DNA from: a virus
Strand: one strand, 5' to 3'
Virus record (IMG/VR): IMGVR_UViG_3300031962_000144
Span: 1 to 22,996 of that record
Length of the DNA: 22,996 nucleotides
Shown: piece after piece, positions 7,523 through 14,471 of the stretch
Position numbering within the stretch: the stretch's first letter is position 1
Layout of the letters: the number at the start of each line of letters is the position of its first letter
Made by a program: the position numbers and the translations under genes
Notes under the pieces: generated by a model
Told to the model about the DNA's origin: nothing
Database searches by the model: none
Seen by the model: the letters and a program-made list of their open reading frames with translations, nothing else

Positions 7523-8049
7523 TGCCCGAAGTAAGCAAACTCGCCATAATATTGAATCACAGCCGCCTTACGCACTTCTACGGCCTCCTTGTAATACTGA
7601 TAGTGGCCGAGGTAGGTTCGGTGTTTGTCAACGGAGATGTAAACGATCCAGCATCTACGGTCTTTGTTCCAAAAGACTCCCGGCATCCCAGATTTACAAT
7701 CGGACCTCATTCTTTGGTTCTGTATATTTTGCGCCTGACTGCAGATACGAAGATTATCCATGCGGTTGTCGAGGGTGTTGTGGTTCCGATGATCTCCAAA
7801 TCGGCCATCGTGATATGTCAATCCCAGAAGTTGTCGGTGCATTTTAATCAATGCTTCTCTTGCCTTTTCTCTTCTACATGCATAAAAAGATTGAGTACAT
7901 TCCGACCATTCGACGCACCAATTCCATTGCATGAGCCATTCGTACTTGACAGCATCTACGATTGCGTTCTGGCCTTGCGTGAGAGGGATGAGGCGGATAG
8001 TCTAATCGAGCGGTTGGACCACCTCATGGCGTTTCATGGGGCGTTTCAT
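7519..8049 (-). pseudogene. HNH/AP2 homing endonuclease (copy 2) with an in-frame amber codon
   Basis: Read on the minus strand from ATG 8049 this is 177 codons including the stop, exactly the 531 nt of copy 1. The first 23 positions align without a gap: MKRPMKRHEVVQPLD, a TAG stop at 8004-8002, then TIRLIPLTQGQNAIVDA. Copy 1 has Pro at the amber position. The rest is intact: MHRQLLGL, GDHRNHNTLDNRMDNLR (HNH core), QN, and an AP2-like end (GMPGVFW, YLGHY). TAG is a common real stop in this window, so it is not recoded. The longest uninterrupted product would start at ATG 7932 (137 aa), keep the nuclease and AP2 parts, and lose the conserved N-terminal block. Its stop overlaps that of the adaptor gene. 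Either a decaying endonuclease, one kept by suppression, or a truncated active form. Confidence 0.82.
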
Positions 8050-8123
8050 AAGGAACCTCACATTCCTTGTGCGACAGTTCAGCCGCCTTTCATTTTACAG
8101 AGAAATCTTTCGGGAGGCTAGCT

Positions 8124-8522
8124 ATGCCAGTGGCGACGATAACCGTGACCGACAAGACCAAGACGCCAGCCAGCCTCCAGACTTTGCTCGCGCAGGGCAT
8201 GCAGCCGCAGGCGTTCCCTTCTGGCGATACGCAGACGGGTGTCCCGGGTTACAGCGTAGTCACGATTGCAGCCGGACGCGGCTTTGCGCAACTCGCCGGA
8301 GTTGCTTATCTGTCTCTGCAATTTGATCCTAGCAATTCCGGAATGAAGGGCTACGTGGGGGATGAGGGCGTAGCAAACAACGGAACACTACAAGCGAAGA
8401 CCATGCTGCCGGGAGACGTGGACGTCCACCAAGGCCATTCGTACGTAGTCCATCTCGCAGAGATTTTCATCACCGCAGATACCAACAATGCCGTTTGGAA
8501 CGTCGAATGGCATTACTGCTGA
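8124..8522 (+). CDS. Small structural protein of unknown function
   Basis: A 132-aa protein starting at ATG 8124 behind GGGAGG (8112-8117); the frame is open upstream but the ribosome site decides this start. It begins MPVATITVTDKTKTPASLQTLL and contains beta-type stretches (YSVVTIAAGRGFAQLAGVAYLSLQF, residues about 43-67) and a C-terminal GHSYVVHLAEIFIT. It may be a small virion domain placed between the connector and fibre genes; no family is recognised. The 74 nt between it and the endonuclease relic hold no recognisable feature apart from a weak AGGAA/TTCCT inverted repeat. Confidence 0.65.
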   Translation: MPVATITVTDKTKTPASLQTLLAQGMQPQAFPSGDTQTGVPGYSVVTIAAGRGFAQLAGVAYLSLQFDPSNSGMKGYVGDEGVANNGTLQAKTMLPGDVDVHQGHSYVVHLAEIFITADTNNAVWNVEWHYC

Positions 8523-8529
8523 GGGGTTT

Positions 8530-9714
8530 ATGCGCAAACTACTTGTTCTAGCCTTATGTCTTCTGCCGCTTTCGGCCTTCGCGCAATTTAGTTCGAATAC
8601 AGCGCGAAGGGTGGTCTCGGGGACGGCGGCACCGCCAGCGCTTTGCAATGCAAGCCCTGTCGATATGTACGCAAGGACCGGGGCAACTTCTCCTGGGCTG
8701 TATGTATGTCTCACAACGAACACTTGGACGGGACCTCTTACCTCTGGAGGTGGCGGAACGACCATCAACCCGACGAATAATGTCTTACCGAAGCGATCTA
8801 ACTCAACCACATTTGCAGATTCATCTCTTACGGATAATGGAACTACGGTTACGGGGACCGAACAATATGTAGGTCCTCTATTGACCGGCCCTACGTATTC
8901 CATGGTTGGGCAAACCGCTCAAGGCTTTGGAGACGATGCTACCGTGTGGGGTCCGGGTGCCCCTACGATATGGGGAGCTGCAAATTCCAGACTAGCGGTG
9001 TTTTTCTCAGGGCTGACTATCCCAACAGGAAGTTGTTATTATTGGGCATCATCAAATATAAACTTTAACGCTTCGAGAGATACGTGTCTGTCAAGAGCAG
9101 GTGTAGGCGTAGTTAGTTTTGACAATGGGGCTGGTGGTGGTAACGGTTTGGGATCATCTACAAACTGCCGCACTGTGGTGAACGTAACTCCGGTCACAGT
9201 AAATGCCAACGTATCCACCGACCAAACTCTGATGGCGTTCACGCTCCCCGCTAACTGCCTCAACACTGTGGGCCGAACGCTGAGAATCTTTGTTGCTGGC
9301 GTCTATAGCACAGCGGCAACTTCGACGGCGCAAATGACCCTAAAGGTCAAGATTTGCAGTGTGTCTGGCTGCGGATCAGGAAACGTAGCGAGCGTTATCA
9401 GCATTCAATCGGCGGCCCTTGGAACGCTTACGATTACGAACAATGCATGGAACGGTACCTTTTATGTCACTACTCAGACGGCAAGCACGGCGGGAGCTTG
9501 GGAAGCCCATGGAGCCTTTGGGATAGACGAAGGGGCGCTAGCGACCGCTGCGGACTCTTTCTTTAACGACTCTAATACGGCTACCGTCACAGGAAGTCCT
9601 TCTGCGATCGACACTACAGCGCAAAACTTCCTGCAGATCACCTTCGCGTTTTCAGCGGCGAGCACGAGTAACTCCGTTACGCAGCGGCAACTTGTTATTG
9701 ACTCGGTAAACTAA
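8530..9714 (+). CDS. Exported-looking tail fibre protein
   Basis: A 394-aa fibre-like protein. I start it at ATG 8530 because GAGGGG (8521-8526) precedes it and the resulting N-terminus is a clear Sec signal peptide: MRK, a hydrophobic run (LLVLALCLLPL) and SAFA before Gln19. Residues about 35-68 hold a two-cysteine motif (LCNASPVDMY to LYVCLTTNTW). Residues 83-111 (VLPKRSNSTTFADSSLTDNG and following) match a repeat style I associate with environmental phage fibres. A long Thr/Ser/Asn/Ala-rich beta region follows to the end. The predicted mature part has eight cysteines, an even number, consistent with disulfides outside the cytoplasm. A signal peptide is odd for a virion protein assembled in the cytoplasm; it might instead be secreted by the infected cell or derived from a host exoprotein. 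Confidence 0.68.
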   Translation: MRKLLVLALCLLPLSAFAQFSSNTARRVVSGTAAPPALCNASPVDMYARTGATSPGLYVCLTTNTWTGPLTSGGGGTTINPTNNVLPKRSNSTTFADSSLTDNGTTVTGTEQYVGPLLTGPTYSMVGQTAQGFGDDATVWGPGAPTIWGAANSRLAVFFSGLTIPTGSCYYWASSNINFNASRDTCLSRAGVGVVSFDNGAGGGNGLGSSTNCRTVVNVTPVTVNANVSTDQTLMAFTLPANCLNTVGRTLRIFVAGVYSTAATSTAQMTLKVKICSVSGCGSGNVASVISIQSAALGTLTITNNAWNGTFYVTTQTASTAGAWEAHGAFGIDEGALATAADSFFNDSNTATVTGSPSAIDTTAQNFLQITFAFSAASTSNSVTQRQLVIDSVN

Positions 9715-9715
9715 G

Positions 9716-11869
9716 ATGCCAAGCCGATTAACATTTGTTGTAGTTATCTTATGCGCTTATTCCTATGCTCAATTCTCGAAAATTAACTCGATTGATTATC
9801 AGCAGAGTGGTTCGGATGTGGCGTTTGTCACTTATCCTCACAAGTTGAATTTTGCTGGATGCACGGTGGGTCGCTCCGGGTCGACGGTCACCATTACTTG
9901 CACTGGCGGAGCAGGCTTGCCTACCGCTTCGACAAGTGGGCAGCAAGTTACTTGGAATGGCTCCAACTATTTCTCGCAAAACAAAATCATCTTTGATGTT
10001 CGTGATCAAGGAATTGATTGCACGGGAGCAACTGATACTAAACCTGCATGGCAAGCTCTCATCAACGCCACTGGCGACGATACAACGATACTAGTCCCGC
10101 AGAATTGCACAATGAAAGTTGCGTCTACGATCACGGTATCAAGCCGCGCAGGGTTTCGACTCATGTCATACGACCGCGCCCAGAACGGTGGAGGCAACCA
10201 ACGCCCCGAATTCCTATGGACGGGATCGACTGGAGGTATGTGGGATTTCCAGGCTAATCAAGCACCAACAGTGGAAGGATTTTTCTTCACCAATACCGGA
10301 ACTGCACACCTAGATTACTTCCTACGTTTCGATGGCAATCCATCTACGCGAATCGGTACCGAGGCGCAGATTCGATACAACACGTTCACCAATAATATGG
10401 CGAACCCTGGTACATTTGATGCCATCCCAATCAATATAGTCAGCGGTCAGAACCACGAGAAGAACGTCATCACCGACAACGATTTCTTTTGTTCACAGTC
10501 AAGATCATTTCGCGAGAGCGATTCCACGATCATCAACAGCGGCAGCCCCAATGTCGCTTGTGGGTTGGCGAACTGCACGTATCTCACGGATGCAAACGTC
10601 GGAGATCGTATACGGGTTAGCTATGCGACCGGCATCTTTGACAGCACTGTGCAGTCCATCACAGACAACAACCATTTAGTAGCCACATCGAATGCCGCGT
10701 CAAATCAAACCAACGCCCGCTTGCACTTCCGGCAGGCCTACGGTAATGGAATCACCATCGGCTCTACGAATTCCAAGCACAACACGATTAACCGCAATTC
10801 CTTCACGCAGTGCGCTCGCGGGATCAACATGACCAACGGATCATTCTCGTTGGAACATATCGGCGGTTCGGCCAACGACATTTTGATCTACATAGGAAAT
10901 AGCTCGGAATCGACCCAGCTCAATTATGTCGAGGATGAGAACACGCTGCGCGACGTTTACATCAGCAATCCAGATGCTCCTATCGTCATGAATCATTTGC
11001 GCAACAGCCTTGGGATTGCTGGAGAGTTTGACGGGTTTATCTATCTCGCAAGCGGAGCGCGTGTGACTATCACTGGTTCGATTCTGCAAGATACTCCGGG
11101 AGCGAATTCCGTTGTGATCGGTGCAGCATCTCCAGGGAACGCGCAGTTGACTTCAATCGCCAATCAGTGGGGGCCAGGAGTAGTCACCATGTCCTTGCTC
11201 GGGTTCACGCAATGGCGAACGGCAGCAGAAGCATCGGGGGTCGGAGCTGGATGGCTCATTAGTTGTGGGGATTTCGATATCACTGACGCGCCGACGAATG
11301 GCTGTTTCCAGTTTGGGGAAGGTGGGGCGAGTTCCGTTGAGGGCCACGTAATAGTTAGCAGCGGACATCCAGGCAATACGGCTAGTTTTAATGTTTTCAC
11401 TGCCGAACCGAACTCTCAGGTAAGCGGATTTGTGAACGAAGCTCGCGGGTTCCGTACTAATTTCAATATGTTCGGGAATTCTACCTCGATGATCTCGGTG
11501 GGATTTGATGCGCAATACTTGGCGGCAGTACGAGGCGGAAACTTTGCGGGATTTAGAGCGGGTTTCCCAACTGTCAGTACAACGACTATGCCATTCGCTC
11601 GCGGCCTTTGGATACAGGCTCCGATCGCAACAACTCAGATCACAACCGCATCGGGTGTGTACATCGAGGACCTAGCCACCAACTCTGGAATCACGAACCG
11701 GTACAGTTTTTTTGGGGCCGGAGCCACAGACATCGCTCACTTTGGTGGACCACTAGAACTGCCGGCATCTGGATCGGCTAATAAGGCTGTTTGCTTCAAG
11801 GCTGACGGCAAGACACTTGGTTTTTGCTCAACGGTAGTTGCTTCTGACGGAAGCTGTACGTGTAACTAA
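9716..11869 (+). CDS. Beta-helix tail spike / pectate-lyase-like protein with signal peptide
   Basis: A 717-aa protein that starts one base after the previous stop, so it is probably coupled. The N-terminus (PSR, then LTFVVVILC and SYA before Gln19) is a Sec-type signal peptide cut at the same position as in the gene before, followed by QFS in both. Residues about 94-117 (DVRDQGIDC...DTKPAWQALIN) match the N-terminal motif of pectate-lyase-like right-handed beta-helix proteins (Pectate_lyase_3 type). Asn/Gly/Ser/Thr-rich rungs follow to about residue 470, with short hydrophobic repeats such as NTINRNSFTQC. The C-terminal part is more globular, ending FCSTVVASDGSCTCN. Fourteen cysteines lie in the predicted mature part. 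Most likely a host-polysaccharide-binding or -degrading spike; catalytic residues could not be assigned. Confidence 0.75.
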   Translation: MPSRLTFVVVILCAYSYAQFSKINSIDYQQSGSDVAFVTYPHKLNFAGCTVGRSGSTVTITCTGGAGLPTASTSGQQVTWNGSNYFSQNKIIFDVRDQGIDCTGATDTKPAWQALINATGDDTTILVPQNCTMKVASTITVSSRAGFRLMSYDRAQNGGGNQRPEFLWTGSTGGMWDFQANQAPTVEGFFFTNTGTAHLDYFLRFDGNPSTRIGTEAQIRYNTFTNNMANPGTFDAIPINIVSGQNHEKNVITDNDFFCSQSRSFRESDSTIINSGSPNVACGLANCTYLTDANVGDRIRVSYATGIFDSTVQSITDNNHLVATSNAASNQTNARLHFRQAYGNGITIGSTNSKHNTINRNSFTQCARGINMTNGSFSLEHIGGSANDILIYIGNSSESTQLNYVEDENTLRDVYISNPDAPIVMNHLRNSLGIAGEFDGFIYLASGARVTITGSILQDTPGANSVVIGAASPGNAQLTSIANQWGPGVVTMSLLGFTQWRTAAEASGVGAGWLISCGDFDITDAPTNGCFQFGEGGASSVEGHVIVSSGHPGNTASFNVFTAEPNSQVSGFVNEARGFRTNFNMFGNSTSMISVGFDAQYLAAVRGGNFAGFRAGFPTVSTTTMPFARGLWIQAPIATTQITTASGVYIEDLATNSGITNRYSFFGAGATDIAHFGGPLELPASGSANKAVCFKADGKTLGFCSTVVASDGSCTCN

Positions 11870-11912
11870 CATGGGCACTCCCTCTACAGGCTTTCCGATC
11901 AGGACGTACGCG

Positions 11913-12416
11913 CTAGCAGGATTTCGATCTCGGTCTGCGATTGGCGGCTTGTTCTTTCCGCGTGGCCCAGCGGCAGTTTCCCGACTCGTAGTTTCCGTCA
12001 TTATTTTTTCGGTCGAGGGTATGTCGCGGAGAAGGCTTACTGCCAAGTTCAGCAGAAAATTGGCGGAAATTATCAAAGAGGAATTTGATTCCTCTTGCGC
12101 CGTACCATTTATAGTTGCGGAGTTTTGGATTAATACATCGCTGTTGAGCATCAAGAAATGCCTGGTATTCGGAAGTTTTGTATCCACGGCGTGCATTCCC
12201 ATGTTGAAGTTGACGCGGAGAGCATCGCGGGACGGATGCGCAAGATCTCTTTCGCTTCGAGAGAAGGTGACATCGCAAAGCGGTAGTCATTTGACCGCAA
12301 TCGCATTGGCAACTCCAGACGACCATGTGCCTATTCTTTTTTCCGAAAGATCGGTAGCCTGCTGGCCACAACACTGTCAAATGGCCAAAGCGTTGAGTGG
12401 TCAAATCCGTAAACAT
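11913..12416 (-). CDS. HNH-associated phage endonuclease-like protein, distinct family
   Basis: Minus-strand gene of 167 aa lying between the spike gene and the next structural gene. The N-terminus (DLTTQRFGHLTV) and the WSCQCDCG cysteine cluster (residues 34-41, C36/C38/C40), with SC at 58-59, resemble the metal-binding start of a widespread phage HNH-type family. The C-terminal block HTLDRKNNDGNYESGNCRWA (132-151) followed by EQAANRR is the family signature, giving the Asp-Arg and Asn-rich nuclease-like core. It is unrelated in sequence to the three AP2-containing copies. Its stop lies 43 nt from the spike stop and its start 17 nt from the next gene, so the insertion spoils no coding frame. 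It is the opposite strand to its neighbours and probably a mobile passenger. Confidence 0.78.
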   Translation of the reverse strand: MFTDLTTQRFGHLTVLWPAGYRSFGKKNRHMVVWSCQCDCGQMTTALRCHLLSKRKRSCASVPRCSPRQLQHGNARRGYKTSEYQAFLDAQQRCINPKLRNYKWYGARGIKFLFDNFRQFSAELGSKPSPRHTLDRKNNDGNYESGNCRWATRKEQAANRRPRSKSC

Positions 12417-12433
12417 GGAAAGAGTTTATTCGT

Positions 12434-12766
12434 ATGGCTGGAACGCCCGCAACTGGCAATCCAATAAATTTGTTTGCCGTGGACAACGCCCAGAGGTATC
12501 AAGTGATTGCCCAGACCGCGTGTCGCAGGATCGTGATTCAGGAAAACTACAACTCGGTGACTCCGCCGACCGCGGACCTCTTACAGGCTCAGCCAGCGGG
12601 CGGTACGCAGATCAATATCGCGAAGGGTACGGCGGCAATCTTCTCTCCACCTGGCACCGGATCCCAGCATTTCATTATGGGATTCAAGCCGGGAGACATA
12701 GCAGGCGACATTCAGACGGTTTCGGGATCGATTACGGTCCAGCAGGTGGAGTCGGCACAAATTTAG
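12434..12766 (+). CDS. Small structural protein of unknown function
   Basis: A 110-aa protein starting MAGTPATGNPINLFAVDNAQ. It is rich in Gln, Thr, Ile and Val, with beta-type runs (YQVIAQTACRRIVIQENY, residues 22-39) and a C-terminal SGSITVQQVESAQI. The ribosome site is weak (GGAAAG at 12417-12422). The codon pattern and clean fit with the next gene (six nt gap) support it over the overlapping alternative frame. Possibly a small virion or fibre-cap protein; no family recognised. Confidence 0.65.
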   Translation: MAGTPATGNPINLFAVDNAQRYQVIAQTACRRIVIQENYNSVTPPTADLLQAQPAGGTQINIAKGTAAIFSPPGTGSQHFIMGFKPGDIAGDIQTVSGSITVQQVESAQI

Positions 12767-12772
12767 GACCCT

Positions 12773-12976
12773 ATGCTCCATTGGCTTTCGCGCCATCATT
12801 TGCGACACTTGCGTGATCTAGGAATCCCGCGTTGGAAATTTTGGTTCATGCACACGGATACTGTCGCTTATGTGGATGCGATCCTTCAGTGGCGGAAGAC
12901 TCTTCCGAAGGCGACCGAAGAGGAGTTGCACGAGAAAGCGATCGGGCATATCGCCTGGCGACAGCACAAGGGGTAG
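12773..12976 (+). CDS. Small protein upstream of lysozyme
   Basis: A 67-aa His/Trp/Arg-rich protein (HWLSRHHLRHLRDLG, then WKFWFM, then a helical AILQWRKTLPKATEEELHEKA). An AGGA sequence (12765-12768) precedes the ATG and the next gene starts three nt after its stop. It lies where a holin could be, but I see no transmembrane segment long enough, so it is not called one. A small lysis or structural accessory is possible; function unknown. Confidence 0.6.
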   Translation: MLHWLSRHHLRHLRDLGIPRWKFWFMHTDTVAYVDAILQWRKTLPKATEEELHEKAIGHIAWRQHKG

Positions 12977-12979
12977 GAA

Positions 12980-13402
12980 ATGACGATCGAAGAACAACTC
13001 GGGCGGGATGAGGGGCGTAAGTCGAGTGCGTACCAGGACCAATACGGCTATTGGACGATCGGCATTGGAACCTGCGTGGATGCGACGAAGGGGTGCGGGA
13101 TTACGGATGAAGAGATGGACCTCTTACTTGCCAATCGGATTGCAAAGAATAAGTCGCAGATCCAGGAACAATTCCCGTGGACCACGAGCCTCGACGAAGC
13201 ACGTTTCGGAGTTCTACTGAACATGTCTTATCAGTTGGGCATGCACGGGTTGGGAGAGTTTCGGCAGTTCCTGGCGGCACTACAGCAGGGAGATTACGAA
13301 GCAGCTTCCGCACACATGCTCGATTCAAAGTGGGCGAAACAGGACTCGCCGGATCGCGCACAGCGTTTGTCTGAACAGATCAAGACGGGAGTCTGGGTGT
13401 AG
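12980..13402 (+). CDS. T4-type lysozyme (endolysin, glycoside hydrolase family 24)
   Basis: A 140-aa muramidase that cleaves the glycan between N-acetylmuramic acid and N-acetylglucosamine. Alignment to T4 lysozyme is direct at the active site: Glu11 in GRDEG (catalytic acid), Asp20 in AYQDQYG, and Thr26 in GYWTIGIG. The T4 residue His31 is Thr here. The C-terminal lobe keeps the F-G-V-L-L-N-M-S-Y-Q-L-G block, the SKWAKQDSPDRAQRL block and the final TG.W. The length is close to that of T4 lysozyme (164 aa), with a shorter central part. GGGGTAGGAA precedes the ATG, which follows the previous stop by three nt. There is no signal peptide and no recognisable holin or spanin nearby, so it is either exported by another gene's product or acts from the virion. 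Confidence 0.92.
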   Translation: MTIEEQLGRDEGRKSSAYQDQYGYWTIGIGTCVDATKGCGITDEEMDLLLANRIAKNKSQIQEQFPWTTSLDEARFGVLLNMSYQLGMHGLGEFRQFLAALQQGDYEAASAHMLDSKWAKQDSPDRAQRLSEQIKTGVWV

Positions 13403-13405
13403 ACG

Positions 13406-14467
13406 ATGGCGTACCAGTTCGCAGATCCGTTCGATACCTACGGGAACAATTACACGCTCCTGGCGGGCTACCCGTGGGACGCACTCTCGTCTGCTGGTGT
13501 GGCGACCGTTATCAACACAGACTTTCGGTTTACCCCTCCAGGGACACTTCCCGGGGGATGCTGTGGGATCACGATAGGGAACTACCTTCGTAAGAATCTC
13601 TCAGGGTCGCCGGCGACGGTGCTGATCCTCGTTGGCATAAAGCTGCTCACTTTGCCTTCAAGTTCCGTGGGCGACATTGTGATGCTCTGGGACACCGGGA
13701 CACAGCAGGTATGCCTCGCGGTGACTCCGAATGGAGCTCTGCAGTTCTACCGCGGAAACGTCGCGAACGCGATCGGTGCAATTACTCCGAACGGAACGAT
13801 TCAAGCGAACGTCTGGTACGGGTTGGCGATTGCGGTAACCGTGAATGGGTCTACCGGGTCAGTCCAGTTATTCATCAACGGCAGCCAGGTGGCGGCGATC
13901 AATAGCACGGGTCTCAACACTCAGGCGACAGGCAATGCACAGGCGACTCAGGTCAGCATCGGGAATTCAAACAACACCGTGGGAACCATCCGCTACGACG
14001 ACTTCTTTTGCATGGATACCACGGGCGCGTTCCTGAACGCTCTACCGGCCTACGATCCGCGCATCTTCACGAAAATGCCCTCCGCTCCGGGGAACTACAC
14101 GAACTGGACTCCGGTCGGACTCGGGGCGAACTGGCAAAATGCTTCTCAGCAACCCCCGAGCGCGTCCGATTACAACGGGAACAATGTTGGAGGCACGAAG
14201 GACTCCTACGTCACGCAATCGGCTGGACTCGCTTCCGCGCCCTTCGCGGTGATCGTGCGCGCGAGTTTAGAGAGAGACGACGGCGGGGCACATACTCCCA
14301 GCTTACTTATCCGGAGTGGGGGAGTGGACGGCGTGAGTTCTGCGCTGCCGGCGCTCGGGTCGAGTTACGTATTTTACGATTACGTTCCTCAGAACGATCC
14401 GAACACGGTCCTGCCATGGACGGGACCAAACGCGGATGCTGCACAACCCGGAGTAGTCGAGGGATAG
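13406..14467 (+). CDS. Lectin-like (concanavalin/LamG-type) tail protein
   Basis: A 353-aa protein. Residues about 1-205 read as a jelly-roll lectin-like domain. A compact beta core (VGDIVMLWDTGTQQVCLAVT, then GALQFYRGN) is followed by WYGLAIAVTVNGSTGSVQLFINGSQV near residues 136-162, a typical LamG-like strand pattern. IRYDDFFCMDTTG then follows, the closing motif of such domains. The C-terminal 120 residues are Asn/Ser/Pro/Gly-rich, ending YDYVPQNDPNT and VVEG. Such domains bind or enzymatically act on sugars, so a receptor-binding fibre or tip protein is likely. The start is three nt after the lysozyme stop with no close ribosome site, so it is probably coupled. Confidence 0.68.
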   Translation: MAYQFADPFDTYGNNYTLLAGYPWDALSSAGVATVINTDFRFTPPGTLPGGCCGITIGNYLRKNLSGSPATVLILVGIKLLTLPSSSVGDIVMLWDTGTQQVCLAVTPNGALQFYRGNVANAIGAITPNGTIQANVWYGLAIAVTVNGSTGSVQLFINGSQVAAINSTGLNTQATGNAQATQVSIGNSNNTVGTIRYDDFFCMDTTGAFLNALPAYDPRIFTKMPSAPGNYTNWTPVGLGANWQNASQQPPSASDYNGNNVGGTKDSYVTQSAGLASAPFAVIVRASLERDDGGAHTPSLLIRSGGVDGVSSALPALGSSYVFYDYVPQNDPNTVLPWTGPNADAAQPGVVEG

Positions 14468-14471
14468 ATGC

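Noticed and set aside
8002-8004. Recoding of TAG as a sense codon, to rescue endonuclease copy 2
   Set aside because: Many solid genes in the window (for example the major capsid protein, lysozyme and several small genes) end with TAG, so recoding is unlikely.
7522-8121. A 199-codon plus-strand frame starting just after the adaptor stop
   Set aside because: It is the complement of the minus-strand endonuclease relic, whose conserved motifs read cleanly; no ribosome site or family resemblance on the plus strand.
11838-12467. A 209-codon plus-strand frame between the spike and the 110-aa gene
   Set aside because: It lies opposite the endonuclease-like gene with the DRKNNDGNY motif, which is the real coding strand.
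12397-12816. A 139-codon plus-strand frame overlapping the 110-aa and 67-aa genes
   Set aside because: Different frame from the two better-supported genes, with no ribosome site, and its composition is typical of an off-frame reading.
12773-12976. Holin, by position next to the lysozyme
   Set aside because: The 67-aa protein has no sufficiently long hydrophobic stretch and is rich in His, Arg and Glu.
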